64,000 nt of DNA, from the NCBI RefSeq assembly GCF_014643835.1, contig NZ_BMKD01000001.1, positions 310,001 through 374,000 of the forward strand. Reading direction: 5' to 3'. The notes beneath the pieces are model-generated. The model was not told where the DNA came from and did not search any database. It was given only the letters and a program-made list of their open reading frames with translations. A program made the position numbers and the translations under genes. The stretch comes from Mucilaginibacter rubeus (GTDB taxonomy: Bacteria; Bacteroidota; Bacteroidia; Sphingobacteriales; Sphingobacteriaceae). Shown one piece after another: positions 27,584 through 35,279 of the stretch. Every line of letters begins with the position of its first letter. Positions within the stretch are counted from its first letter, which is position 1.

Positions 27584-27671
27584 CGCAAGTTGGTAATTTG
27601 ATTTTGAGCGCTGTTAAATAATTGACAAAAAAATGTAACGGTGCAAAACAATCGTTCATCTAAAGCATTCT

Positions 27672-27734
27672 CCTTTAGCCTTTAGCCTTTAGCCTTTAGC
27701 CTTTAGCCTTTAGCCTTTAGCCTTTAGCCTTTAG
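27672..27734. repeat. Heptamer tandem repeat (CCTTTAG)9
   Basis: Nine exact copies of cctttag lie between mqnC and the downstream end of the ABC ATPase gene, ending 2 bases before that gene's stop codon. Confidence 0.95.
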
Positions 27735-27736
27735 CC

Positions 27737-29239
27737 TCAAGAAACTACCTTTCCCTTATCCAACCTCAAAACTTTATCAACACTGTTGGGTATTTCATGC
27801 TGATAGTGGGTAACATAAATAAGTGTAACATTACCCAGGCTGCAAATGGTATCAACCAGGTTTTTAAAGTGGAGTTGCTGATGATCGTCCATGCCCTGGC
27901 AGGGTTCATCAAAAATAAGCAGTGCCGGGTTTTTAATGAGCGCCCGGGCCAGCAGACAGAGGCGTTGTGCACTTGCCGGGATGTTTTTGAGCAATACGCG
28001 GGCGTACTTTTCAATTTCCAAAGCTTTCATCCATCGTAAAGCAATTTCTGCACGGTCTTTATTGCTTGGCCTGAACAAGCCAAGCGTGTCGTAATAGCCC
28101 GACTCGATTACCTGCAAACAGCTATTATCAGTAGGGAAGTATTGATGCAGTTCGGGCGATACGAAGCCGATTTTTTTTTTGATATCCCAGATGCTTTCGC
28201 CTGTCCCGCGTTTTTTATCAAATAAAACAATGTTGTTAGCATAAGCCTGTGGGTTATCTCCGTTGATTAAGCTTAGCAACGTTGATTTGCCTGCCCCGTT
28301 AGGGCCCAACAAAGCCCAATGTTCTCCAGGGTTAATCTGCCAGTTTACATCATCCAGCACCACCTTATCGCCATACTTAATGTGTACCTGATCCATTTTT
28401 ACAATGTGCTTGTAAGCGGTCGGGTTTTTATCGATGTTGAGTAAGGCATTCAACTCGTTGGTATCAATCGTATCGCTTTTATCCTGCTCAAAAAGTTCTG
28501 CTTTAAAATCCTGTTTGGGGCTTTCGTGTATAATAACCCCTTTGCTTAACACGGCGACATGGGTAATAGCAGTTGGAATTTCATGGATGGAGGTGGCTAT
28601 TATGATGTTAATACCTGATACCATGATCTGCTCAATAATGCCATTAAATTCTTCACGGGTTTTTACATCCAGGCCGGTTAAGGGGCTGTCGAGCATTAAT
28701 AATACGGGATTTTTAAGCAGGGCGGCTGCCAGCATCAAGCGTTTGGTTTCGCCGTTTGATAGTTTGATGATCTGTTTATTGAGCAGTGGTTCGAGCCGTA
28801 ATAATGAAACCACTCTTTCAAATGTCCAGAATGTACCGGTGCCGGGAAAGTGTGGTATCGTATTAAGATAATCTGCAACCGTAAGCGCATCTTCCGAATC
28901 GGAAGAATTATAGCGTTGCTGGTAGTAGAAATCAGTAGTGTTTGAAAGGTTGCGGAAATGATGTTTAGGCTCAACCAGTGCTATAAGCTTATGTGGCGTG
29001 GCAATATCATTGGCCTTGAAAAATTTGGAGTAATCATTCCAGAAATGATAAACTATTTCGCCGCCTGTGATATTAAAACGCCCGGCTATGGTTTGTAGCA
29101 GGGCACTTTTCCCCGATCCGCTTTCGCCGATAAGGGCCCAGCTTTCGCCTTTGTTTATATTAAAGCTTAAGCCGGTAAATAATGTTGTGTTTAAAAAACG
29201 TACAGTTGCTTTATTTATTGATAGAAGTGCATTTGTCAT
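27737..29239 (-). CDS. Tandem ABC ATPase (ModF-like)
   Basis: A 500-residue cytoplasmic protein with two fused ABC nucleotide-binding domains and no membrane segment. Domain 1 has Walker A GESGSGKSALLQ near residue 38, signature KLSNGETKRLML and Walker B PVLLMLDSPLTGLD. Domain 2 has Walker A GPNGAGKSTLLSL near 310, a weak signature NIPASAQRLCLLA and Walker B PALLIFDEPCQGMD. The layout matches ModF/YlmA-type proteins, whose role is not clear. No permease gene is adjacent. Confidence 0.88.
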   Translation of the reverse strand: MTNALLSINKATVRFLNTTLFTGLSFNINKGESWALIGESGSGKSALLQTIAGRFNITGGEIVYHFWNDYSKFFKANDIATPHKLIALVEPKHHFRNLSNTTDFYYQQRYNSSDSEDALTVADYLNTIPHFPGTGTFWTFERVVSLLRLEPLLNKQIIKLSNGETKRLMLAAALLKNPVLLMLDSPLTGLDVKTREEFNGIIEQIMVSGINIIIATSIHEIPTAITHVAVLSKGVIIHESPKQDFKAELFEQDKSDTIDTNELNALLNIDKNPTAYKHIVKMDQVHIKYGDKVVLDDVNWQINPGEHWALLGPNGAGKSTLLSLINGDNPQAYANNIVLFDKKRGTGESIWDIKKKIGFVSPELHQYFPTDNSCLQVIESGYYDTLGLFRPSNKDRAEIALRWMKALEIEKYARVLLKNIPASAQRLCLLARALIKNPALLIFDEPCQGMDDHQQLHFKNLVDTICSLGNVTLIYVTHYQHEIPNSVDKVLRLDKGKVVS

Positions 29240-29336
29240 AACTTAGCCAGTAGAGTAGCGTGTAAATGTACTCATCTGAGTTAAAGCCATAAAAAATTTT
29301 TGTGGATTTATGGCGCTTGCTATCCTTCTCCTGTAA

Positions 29337-29561
29337 TTAAGCCGTGCGTTTTAAGGTTTCAGTTGTAGCCGGTATTTCATTGGCCTTTTTGTTAAGCCGG
29401 TTCCAGGTGGCAAAGTCGATAGTGAGCGCTTTTACAAAATTTTTGCAGCTCTTGTTAGGGCATGTAAGTACCCAATATTTTTTATGCTGTTCAACATGGG
29501 GCCTGTTACCGCATTTAATGCAGTTTTCACATTGAATGTTTGGTTGTACCGGTATTATCAT
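29337..29561 (-). CDS. Small zinc-ribbon-like protein
   Basis: A 74-residue protein with Cys11, Cys14 and Cys17 (QCENCIKCGNRP) and a second pair in LTCPNKSCKNF. The spacing fits a compact four-cysteine metal site. The function is unknown. ATG at 29561 is the only start giving the first Cys pair. It is upstream of the ABC gene, 97 bases away, on the same strand. Confidence 0.6.
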   Translation of the reverse strand: MIIPVQPNIQCENCIKCGNRPHVEQHKKYWVLTCPNKSCKNFVKALTIDFATWNRLNKKANEIPATTETLKRTA

Positions 29562-29921
29562 AGTTGGTTGGAGATAAATTGTTAATAAATTATTTTATGC
29601 TAAACCAGCACACCTGCTGTGGCCAGCCGGTGTAAACATGTAACCTTCTATAAATTATTGATATGTTTAATTGGTTTATAACTTATGTATATGAACGCTT
29701 TATGGCAGTGTTTGGTTTTAAAAATTTGAGATTATTTAGAAAATATTTCGAAGATTAAATTCCGGTTAAAGGCGGCAGTTTATTTATCCCCCCGGAAGCA
29801 TTTTGTATATATACCTATACAGTTAACCAGCTTAATATCCTGTTATCGAAATTGGTTTTCGACAATAAGCCTGAGGTTAAAAAGGCCTGATTATTGCATG
29901 CCTTTTTATCAAACATTAACC
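29562..29921. other. Divergent intergenic region, 360 bases
   Basis: AT-rich sequence between the divergent zinc-ribbon and small lipoprotein genes. An imperfect hairpin (caataagcct / aggcctgattattg, about 29862-29895) lies near its right end. No ORF, operator or repeat is evident otherwise. Confidence 0.35.
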
Positions 29922-30089
29922 ATGAAAAACGCACACTTTTTATTATTCATTTTTGCCTTATTAACTATGAGCGGGTGCTCGGTTATAGGCGATATTTTTA
30001 AAGCCGGGGCAGTAACCGGTATCATAGCTGTAATAATTGTTATCGCTATTATTATTTGGGTGATCTCTTTATTTAGAGGGAAAAGCTAA
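29922..30089 (+). CDS. Small lipoprotein with one transmembrane segment
   Basis: A 55-residue peptide. The start at 29922 (MKNAHFLLFIFALLTMSGC) gives a signal peptide with lipobox MSGC; the upstream ATG at 29898 would add 8 residues before it. The rest, from AGAVTGIIAVIIVIAIIIWV, is a hydrophobic helix with a short basic tail. Function unknown. The next gene (DUF2383) follows after 82 AT-rich bases. Confidence 0.65.
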   Translation: MKNAHFLLFIFALLTMSGCSVIGDIFKAGAVTGIIAVIIVIAIIIWVISLFRGKS

Positions 30090-30171
30090 TTTTCATTTTG
30101 GATTATTTTTTATATAATTAATTAAACAATTTAATTTTAAAGGGGTTGATATTATATAAAAACATCTAATC

Positions 30172-30627
30172 ATGGAAAATACACAAGCAACCGTAGAGAT
30201 TTTAAATGATCTGATACAGATCAACAATGACAGGATTGAGGGCTATCAACGCGCCTCAAAAGATTTGAAGGATGGCGATACCGAACTGAAATCGCTTTTT
30301 ACAAGGTTTATTGGCCAAAGTCAGGGTTACAGGCTTGCTTTGGGTACAGAGGTTAGTGCTTTTGGAAAAGACATTGAAACCAGCACAACTACCAGCGGCA
30401 AAATACACAGGGCCTGGCTTGATGTTAAAGCCGCGTTTACCGGGCATGATACCCACAACGTACTGGAGGAATGCGAATTTGGTGAAGATGCCATTTTAAA
30501 AGCATACCGTACCGCGCTTGAAGACGAAAATTTACCGGCCTACCTGCGCGAAACGATCAGCCAGCAGGAAAGTGAACTGCTTGACGCTCATGACGAGATT
30601 AAAGCCCTGCGGGATACTGTTCACTAA
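30172..30627 (+). CDS. PA2169-like four-helix-bundle protein (DUF2383)
   Basis: A 151-residue cytoplasmic helical protein of the PA2169/DUF2383 family: ATVEILNDLIQINNDRIEGY, RFIGQSQGYRLALGTEV and YLRETISQQESELLDAHDEI. Family members are ferritin-like bundles of unknown function, often stress induced. It has its own terminator. Confidence 0.85.
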   Translation: MENTQATVEILNDLIQINNDRIEGYQRASKDLKDGDTELKSLFTRFIGQSQGYRLALGTEVSAFGKDIETSTTTSGKIHRAWLDVKAAFTGHDTHNVLEECEFGEDAILKAYRTALEDENLPAYLRETISQQESELLDAHDEIKALRDTVH

Positions 30628-30654
30628 ATTTATTGATAACTAATTAACCACCGG

Positions 30655-30682
30655 GGGGCAGTTTTATAACTGCTCCTTTTTT
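30655..30682 (+). terminator. Terminator of the DUF2383 gene
   Basis: ggggcagtt / aactgctcc stem (one G-T pair) with a run of T after it. Confidence 0.75.
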
Positions 30683-30706
30683 ATGATTACTGTTAAGCGG
30701 TTGGTT

Positions 30707-31150
30707 TTATGGTTGAGGGATAATGTTTATATTTTTAACTTGCCAGCTATTTTTCTCGGCCCAGTCACCATCAGTATACAACATTTTAACTTCCCAGGCT
30801 GATTGTTCCATTTTGCCACTATCGTTCTCAATTTTTACTGTTGATTGTACCTCGTAGCTATTAATTGTTGTATCAATAACCGATTTAAAACTGTTGTTAG
30901 GAAAAACCGCTTTTTGAGGTTGTTTCAGCTTTTCCTTTACAAATAATTTTGCCATGGTAAAAGCTTCCTTTGCAGTTGGTTTACGGTTAAGATGAATTGT
31001 GCTGTTTTTACTTATGCCAAGCACTACAATAATAAATGTTATCGCAAAAACTATGGCAAAAAGGGTAGCAGTGCGTATATGCGGATGGCGGTGCCAGCCA
31101 ATACTTTTACGCTCCTCGGCACTAAGCGTTTTCCATTCAGAATATTTCAT
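30707..31150 (-). CDS. Hypothetical single-pass membrane protein
   Basis: A 147-residue protein. Residues 1-27 are polar and basic, residues 28-47 (ATLFAIVFAITFIIVVLGIS) form one membrane helix, and the remainder (about 55-147) would be periplasmic, with VKEKLKQPQKAVFPNN and SWQVKNINIIP. I do not recognise a family. It shares a terminator region with the neighbouring repeat lipoprotein. Confidence 0.6.
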   Translation of the reverse strand: MKYSEWKTLSAEERKSIGWHRHPHIRTATLFAIVFAITFIIVVLGISKNSTIHLNRKPTAKEAFTMAKLFVKEKLKQPQKAVFPNNSFKSVIDTTINSYEVQSTVKIENDSGKMEQSAWEVKMLYTDGDWAEKNSWQVKNINIIPQP

Positions 31151-31211
31151 ATTTTATTATGTATCACATTAAGCAATACCAATAGAAATTGTTTGGCGGT
31201 TTTGAGCAAAA

Positions 31212-31248
31212 AAAAAACGCCTCCGGAAAACCGGGGGCGTTTTTTTTA
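31212..31248. terminator. GC-rich bidirectional-looking terminator
   Basis: acgcctccgg-aaaa-ccgggggcgt with A-runs before and T-runs after lies downstream of the minus-strand repeat lipoprotein. Confidence 0.8.
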
Positions 31249-31263
31249 ACATAAAAAGTTAAA

Positions 31264-31470
31264 TTACTTTTTAGTAGTGTCTTTTTTAGTGGTGTCAGCT
31301 TTAGTAGTATCAGCAGCCATTTTAGAAGTGTCAGCTTTAGTAGTATCAGCAGCCATTTTAGAAGAATCAGCTTTAGTTGAATCAGCAGCAGAAGATGATG
31401 ATGAACCTTTACAAGCAGCGAAAGAAACAGCGATAGCTAAAGCTAAAAAGCCTAATTTGAAATTTTTCAT
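31264..31470 (-). CDS. Repeat lipoprotein 1 (KADTTK/SKMAADTTK repeats)
   Basis: A 68-residue exported lipoprotein. Start at 31470 (MKNFKLGFLALAIAVSFAAC); the longer frame to 31539 would put 23 residues before a standard signal peptide and would overlap the promoter motif. After the lipobox FAAC the mature chain is low complexity: five serines, then repeats of SKMAADTTKADT, ending DTTKKDTTKK. DNA positions 31292-31327 and 31328-31363 are identical 36-bp copies (12 codons). It is paralogous to the next upstream gene. The ECF-type site at 31508-31537 points at it. Function unknown; a surface spacer or stress lipoprotein is a guess. Confidence 0.75.
   Translation of the reverse strand: MKNFKLGFLALAIAVSFAACKGSSSSSAADSTKADSSKMAADTTKADTSKMAADTTKADTTKKDTTKK
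31292..31363. repeat. Perfect 36-bp in-frame tandem duplication
   Basis: Two identical 36-base units inside the lipoprotein gene, each encoding 12 residues. They provide a substrate for slippage or recombination without frameshift. Confidence 0.9.
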
Positions 31471-31507
31471 GTTTAATTTTTTTAATAAGTGATTTAATAG
31501 TTTACAG

Positions 31508-31537
31508 CTTAATACCAGAAATAAAAAAAGGTAACCC
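31508..31537 (-). promoter_or_regulatory. Putative ECF sigma promoter of repeat lipoprotein 1
   Basis: On the coding strand this reads GGGTTACC-N14-GTATTAAG, 38 bases before the ATG. It is identical in both blocks and spacing to the site at 31896-31925. Confidence 0.7.
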
Positions 31538-31648
31538 ATAATTTTGAAAAAAAATTACAAGTCACCTTTTTTATTGATGGATAACTAAAAAATCAATAGA
31601 AAAAGATTAAAAATGATATTTAACTACTTTCTATCTTATCAGAAATAA

Positions 31649-31852
31649 TTATTTCTTGGTGGTGTCTTTTTTAGTAGTATCAGCAACAACTTTAGTAGTG
31701 TCAGTTTTAGTAGAGTCAGTAACAACTTTAGTTGAGTCAACTACAGTAGTTTTAGTAGTATCACCTTCAGTTTTTTTAGAGTCACCGTTACAAGCTGAAA
31801 AAGAAGCTGCCAGAACTAATGCTACGAATGCTAATTTAAATGTGTTTTTCAT
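31649..31852 (-). CDS. Repeat lipoprotein 2 (DSTK/DTTK repeats)
   Basis: A 67-residue lipoprotein, MKNTFKLAFVALVLAASFSAC, with a lipobox FSAC. The mature part is Asp/Thr/Lys/Val-rich: DTTKTTVVDSTKVV, TDSTKTDTTKVVADTTKKDTTKK in sequence. The last ten residues DTTKKDTTKK are identical to those of repeat lipoprotein 1, so the two are tandem paralogs. Its own ECF-type site lies at 31896-31925. It is divergent from the sigma factor gene. Function unknown. Confidence 0.75.
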   Translation of the reverse strand: MKNTFKLAFVALVLAASFSACNGDSKKTEGDTTKTTVVDSTKVVTDSTKTDTTKVVADTTKKDTTKK

Positions 31853-31895
31853 TTTCTTAATTTTTAAAATGTTAACGTTTTGTGATCGTTTGTTA

Positions 31896-31925
31896 CTTAA
31901 TACGCATTAGTTGAAAAGGTAACCC
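31896..31925 (-). promoter_or_regulatory. Putative ECF sigma promoter of repeat lipoprotein 2
   Basis: Coding strand GGGTTACC-N14-GTATTAAG, 44 bases before the ATG. ATGGGTTACCTTTT is shared with the site of repeat lipoprotein 1. Confidence 0.7.
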
Positions 31926-32028
31926 ATAAAAATTAAACCTTTGTAAATTCCATAGGGTTTGTAGTTTACGTACCGGTTTTTGCAAGCGGTTTTTTTATTG
32001 CAGATTTGCCTGCATAGTTTTTAACATT

Positions 32029-32058
32029 GGGTTACCTTGTTTACCTGCCGGTATTAAC
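32029..32058 (+). promoter_or_regulatory. Putative ECF sigma autopromoter, distal
   Basis: GGGTTACC-N14-GTATTAAC on the plus strand, 124 bases before the GTG of the sigma gene. Confidence 0.65.
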
Positions 32059-32150
32059 GTTAAATTAATGCAGCACACAATTGTTACAGGTAATGAAATG
32101 TAATGCCAATGTTATTAATTTATTTTAGTTTGATTTTTTTTGATAATAGT

Positions 32151-32180
32151 GGGTTACAATTTGACCTAAATAGTATTAAG
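32151..32180 (+). promoter_or_regulatory. Putative ECF sigma site, proximal, touching the start codon
   Basis: GGGTTACA-N14-GTATTAAG ends 2 bases before the GTG at 32182. If it is a promoter, the transcript would start at or inside the annotated start, so this copy may instead be regulatory or mark a different translation start. Confidence 0.55.
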
Positions 32181-32181
32181 A

Positions 32182-32751
32182 GTGAATAAAGACTTAAAAG
32201 CTTCGGCTCCAACAGATAGTGAAATAGTTCTTGGAATACTTAATAACTCGGAAATAGTGCTGAAGAGGCTCTACACAACTTATTTTCCGATGATATTACA
32301 GTTGATCATTAACAACAATGGCGATGAGGATGACGCGAAGGATATTTATCAGGAAGCCATTATCGTTCTTTACAATAAAATTAAAGCGGGTGATTTTGAG
32401 CTAAACAGTAAGCTTAAAACATATATATACTCAGTTTGCCGGCGGCTTTGGCTTAAAAGGCTGAGCCAAATGAACCGATATGGTGGTGACATCAGGGACT
32501 TTGAAGAACACTTACCCGTTGAAGAAGAAATTGATAACCATAACGACAGGGATATCCAGTTTGGTAAAATGGAGAGTGCGCTCCAGTTATTAGGCGAACC
32601 CTGTAAAACCATTATGGAAGATTTTTATATAAAAAACAGATCGATGCAGGAGATCTGTGAGCGGTTTGGCTACACCAATGCGGATAATGCCAAAACGCAG
32701 AAGTACAAATGCCTGCAAAGGCTGAAGAAACTATTTTTTCAGCAGAAATAA
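32182..32751 (+). CDS. ECF RNA polymerase sigma factor
   Basis: A 189-residue sigma-70 family protein of the extracytoplasmic-function type. Region 2 is NSEIVLKRLYTTYFPMILQL with DEDDAKDIYQEAIIVLYNKI (the DAxDxxQE-like segment); region 4 is ALQLLGEPCKTIMEDFYIKN and SMQEICERFGYTNADNAKTQKYKC. The start is a GTG, since the first internal ATG would remove region 2.1. The protease-bearing membrane protein follows after 12 bases, so the pair is one operon. Four copies of a candidate recognition site surround it, two upstream of itself, implying autoregulation (inference). Confidence 0.9.
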   Translation: MNKDLKASAPTDSEIVLGILNNSEIVLKRLYTTYFPMILQLIINNNGDEDDAKDIYQEAIIVLYNKIKAGDFELNSKLKTYIYSVCRRLWLKRLSQMNRYGGDIRDFEEHLPVEEEIDNHNDRDIQFGKMESALQLLGEPCKTIMEDFYIKNRSMQEICERFGYTNADNAKTQKYKCLQRLKKLFFQQK

Positions 32752-32763
32752 GGAGATCAAGAG

Positions 32764-33855
32764 ATGAGTGATAACCAACTAACAGAATTTATTGAACGGT
32801 ACCTCGACGGTAGCATGACCGCCGAAGAACGTGTTCAATTTGAGCTGCTTCGCAAAAACGATGCGGCTGTTGAAAGTAAAGTTACCGAACACATTAAATT
32901 TATAGGCTTACTGAAGCAATATGGCGAACGCCTTGAGCTTGAGAATCGCTTAAACGCCATTCATAATGAAATTGATGTTCATGCGCTGAAAGAGGAAGTA
33001 ATGATCCATCCGGTATGGATTGTGCGCATGTGGCGTAATCATCATTCAAAAATATCGGTAGCCGCTTCAATTGCGATCTTTGGCGTTTTGACTATCCTGA
33101 TCCTGACAGGTAAGCTGAATAATGATAAGTCAAAATATCAGCAACTGAGCGAAAAGATCAACAACATGGAGAAAACGGTTGCTCAGATAGGCCATGGACG
33201 TACTCCGGTAAAACCCAAAATAACCAGGACACCAGCTAATTTCAGGGGCACCGGTTTTGCGCTTACATCAAATGGTTACCTGGCTACAGACTACCATGTT
33301 ATTAAAAATGCTGATTCGGTTTATGTGCAGAATGCCGCGGGCGAATCATTTCATGCTAAGGTTATTTATACCGAACCACAGTATGACCTGGCTATTTTAC
33401 AGATCAATGATCCATCATTTAAAAACCTTGGCCCTATACCATATAACGTTAAAAGGGCCGAAGGTGATCTTGGAGAGAGCGTATACACACTCGGTTACCC
33501 GGCCGATAATATGGTTTATGGAGGAGGTTATTTAGCATCGGCAGCAAATTATTCGGGCGATACTACCGAATATGTAATTTCTGTTCCGGTAAACCCCGGC
33601 AATTCAGGTGGACCATTACTTGATGAAAAAGGAAACGTGATAGGTGTTATTACCGCGCGTCAAACCCAGGTTGCAGGTGCGTATTTTGCTAAAAAATCAA
33701 CTTACCTGTTAAAAGCGATACAAAATATCCCAACCGATTCATTATCGAAAACGCTTAATTTGAATACTAAGAATAAATTAGCTGGATTAAGCCGTACTCA
33801 ACAGAGTAGCAAACTCAAAAATTATGTGTTTATGGTTAAAGTGTATAACCAGTAA
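32764..33855 (+). CDS. Membrane-tethered anti-sigma-like / trypsin-like serine protease fusion
   Basis: A 363-residue protein with three parts. Residues 1-95 are cytoplasmic and helical: TEFIERYLDGSMTAEERVQF resembles the start of Bacteroidota anti-sigma factors. Residues 97-115 (ISVAASIAIFGVLTILIL) are one membrane helix. A short coiled coil (YQQLSEKINNMEKTV) leads to a DegP/HtrA-like S1C protease domain, about 158-325. The triad is His178 (TDYHVI), Asp208 (YDLAIL) and Ser281 (PGNSGGPL), all present. There is no PDZ domain. The gene directly follows the sigma factor, so a role as its membrane anchor/anti-sigma factor with a periplasmic sensor protease is inferred. Confidence 0.82.
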   Translation: MSDNQLTEFIERYLDGSMTAEERVQFELLRKNDAAVESKVTEHIKFIGLLKQYGERLELENRLNAIHNEIDVHALKEEVMIHPVWIVRMWRNHHSKISVAASIAIFGVLTILILTGKLNNDKSKYQQLSEKINNMEKTVAQIGHGRTPVKPKITRTPANFRGTGFALTSNGYLATDYHVIKNADSVYVQNAAGESFHAKVIYTEPQYDLAILQINDPSFKNLGPIPYNVKRAEGDLGESVYTLGYPADNMVYGGGYLASAANYSGDTTEYVISVPVNPGNSGGPLLDEKGNVIGVITARQTQVAGAYFAKKSTYLLKAIQNIPTDSLSKTLNLNTKNKLAGLSRTQQSSKLKNYVFMVKVYNQ

Positions 33856-33898
33856 TCATCAATAGCCCACTCAATAAAAATTAATATATTAAAATGAG

Positions 33899-33927
33899 AA
33901 GAGACACCGTGAGGGGTCTCTTTTTTT
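33899..33927 (+). terminator. Terminator of the sigma/protease operon
   Basis: agagacacc / ggggtctct stem followed by seven T. Confidence 0.7.
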
Positions 33928-33945
33928 GTTTGACAATAGTGTCAC

Positions 33946-34033
33946 GTCATTGCGAGGAGGAACGACGAAGCAATCGCATACCGTACAGGGCGGTCATGCT
34001 TCCGTGCGGTTGCCGCGCTACGCTCGCAATGAC
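33946..34033. repeat. Dispersed repeat with GTCATTGCGAG ends
   Basis: An 88-base element with 11-bp inverted ends gtcattgcgag / ctcgcaatgac and the inner gaacgacgaagcaatcgca. This is a widely known dispersed repeat type in Bacteroidota and other bacteria (general knowledge). Confidence 0.85.
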
Positions 34034-34047
34034 ATAATAATTGTTGT

Positions 34048-35250
34048 TTACCTATCCACCTCGCCTAAAACAAAGTCGATAGAACCTACAATTGCTATCA
34101 AATCGGCAATTAATACACCCTTGGATAGCTCGGGCAGCACCGAAAGATTATTAAAGCTTGGCCCGCGGGATTTTACACGGGTTGGGATCTCTGATTTGCC
34201 GTCTGTAATAAAATAAAAGCCAAGTTCGCCTTTGGCGCCTTCGCAGCGTACATAATAATCCTGTGCTTTAGGAATTGTTTTGCGGGGCATTTTAGCACGG
34301 GGATCAAAATCAGGCGTACGTTTCAATTCTTTCTGCAAACGGTCAAGGCATTGTTCAACTATTCTTAATGATTGCTCAATTTCATCAACACGTACCTTGT
34401 ACCTGTCCCAGCAGTCGCCAACTTTGCCCATCAGGCCCTGCCCAATCGGGATTTCAAAATCAATTTCAGGATAGGCCGAATAATTATCAATCCGCCGCAA
34501 ATCCCATTTTAAGCCCGATGCGCGTAACATAGGGCCCGAGCAACCATAGTTAATAGCTACATCAAGCGGCAAAACGCCCACGTTGGCTGTGCGCGAAATA
34601 AATACCTGGTTGTCGGTAAGCAATTGGTTTAGCTCAACCATTTTAGGTTTAAAATACTCCACAAAATCCCGGCAGCGTTCTTCAAAGCCAACCGGCAGGT
34701 CATAAAATAAGCCGCCTACCCAAATGTAATTGTACAGCATACGAGAGCCCGACGCCCACTCCAGCATCCCCATAATATGCTCCCGGTCCCTGAAACACCA
34801 CAGGAAAGGGGTAAAGGCGCCTATATCAATGCCGTAAGTGCCAATGGCTATCAGGTGCGATGCTATGCGGTTTAGTTCGCAAACCAGCACACGGATGTAC
34901 TCCACACGCTTAGGAATATCCTTGTCAATACCCATCATCCGTTCAACACCCATTACAAAGGCGTGGCTGTTGTTCATAGAAGCCAGGTAATCCATCCTGT
35001 CGGTAAAAGGGATGGTTTGTTGGTAAGTTAATGATTCGGCATGTTTTTCAAAGCAACGGTGCAGGTAGCCAATATGGGGGATCACCTCTTTTACTATCTC
35101 GCCATCGGTAATTAATTCCAGGCGTAAAACCCCGTGAGTTGAGGGGTGTTGCGGACCTACATTAAGTACCATATCCTCAACGCTGGCCCCAGCTATCTTT
35201 TTATTGTACCTGAGGAGTGCTTCTTCGTATTTGGGGTTTGTAATGACCAA
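34048..35250 (-). CDS. nuoD: NADH-quinone oxidoreductase subunit D
   Basis: A 400-residue subunit of complex I that forms part of the quinone site. Signatures: [57 protein letters not shown]-like [18 protein letters not shown], and the C-terminal [20 protein letters not shown]. The only start giving a full N-terminus is a TTG at 35250, as the frame closes 12 bases further upstream. nuoC lies 187 bases upstream on the same strand; nuoA and nuoB lie 7 kb away on the other strand. Confidence 0.95.
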   Translation of the reverse strand: MVITNPKYEEALLRYNKKIAGASVEDMVLNVGPQHPSTHGVLRLELITDGEIVKEVIPHIGYLHRCFEKHAESLTYQQTIPFTDRMDYLASMNNSHAFVMGVERMMGIDKDIPKRVEYIRVLVCELNRIASHLIAIGTYGIDIGAFTPFLWCFRDREHIMGMLEWASGSRMLYNYIWVGGLFYDLPVGFEERCRDFVEYFKPKMVELNQLLTDNQVFISRTANVGVLPLDVAINYGCSGPMLRASGLKWDLRRIDNYSAYPEIDFEIPIGQGLMGKVGDCWDRYKVRVDEIEQSLRIVEQCLDRLQKELKRTPDFDPRAKMPRKTIPKAQDYYVRCEGAKGELGFYFITDGKSEIPTRVKSRGPSFNNLSVLPELSKGVLIADLIAIVGSIDFVLGEVDR

Positions 35251-35251
35251 T

Positions 35252-35279
35252 TTTATATCCGGTTAAATTTATATCCGGT
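35252..35279. repeat. 12-bp direct repeat upstream of nuoD
   Basis: tttatatccggt at 35252-35263 and again at 35268-35279, next to the TTG start of nuoD. It could be an operator or a local duplication. Confidence 0.6.

Larger units (their letters stand above)
31853..32181. other. Divergent control region with three sigma-type sites
   Basis: This 329-base spacer between repeat lipoprotein 2 and the sigma factor gene holds one minus-strand and two plus-strand copies of GGGTTAC(C/A)-N14-GTATTAA(G/C), listed separately. The rest is AT-rich without ORFs. Confidence 0.7.

Noticed and set aside
27672-27734. Possible CRISPR-like array
   Set aside because: The units are directly adjacent 7-mers without spacers; it is a simple tandem repeat.
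33926-34216. A 96-residue plus-strand frame
   Set aside because: It reads through the GTCATTGCGAG dispersed repeat (giving the familiar spurious SLRGGTTKQSH/LPRYARNDI peptide) and then antisense to nuoD.
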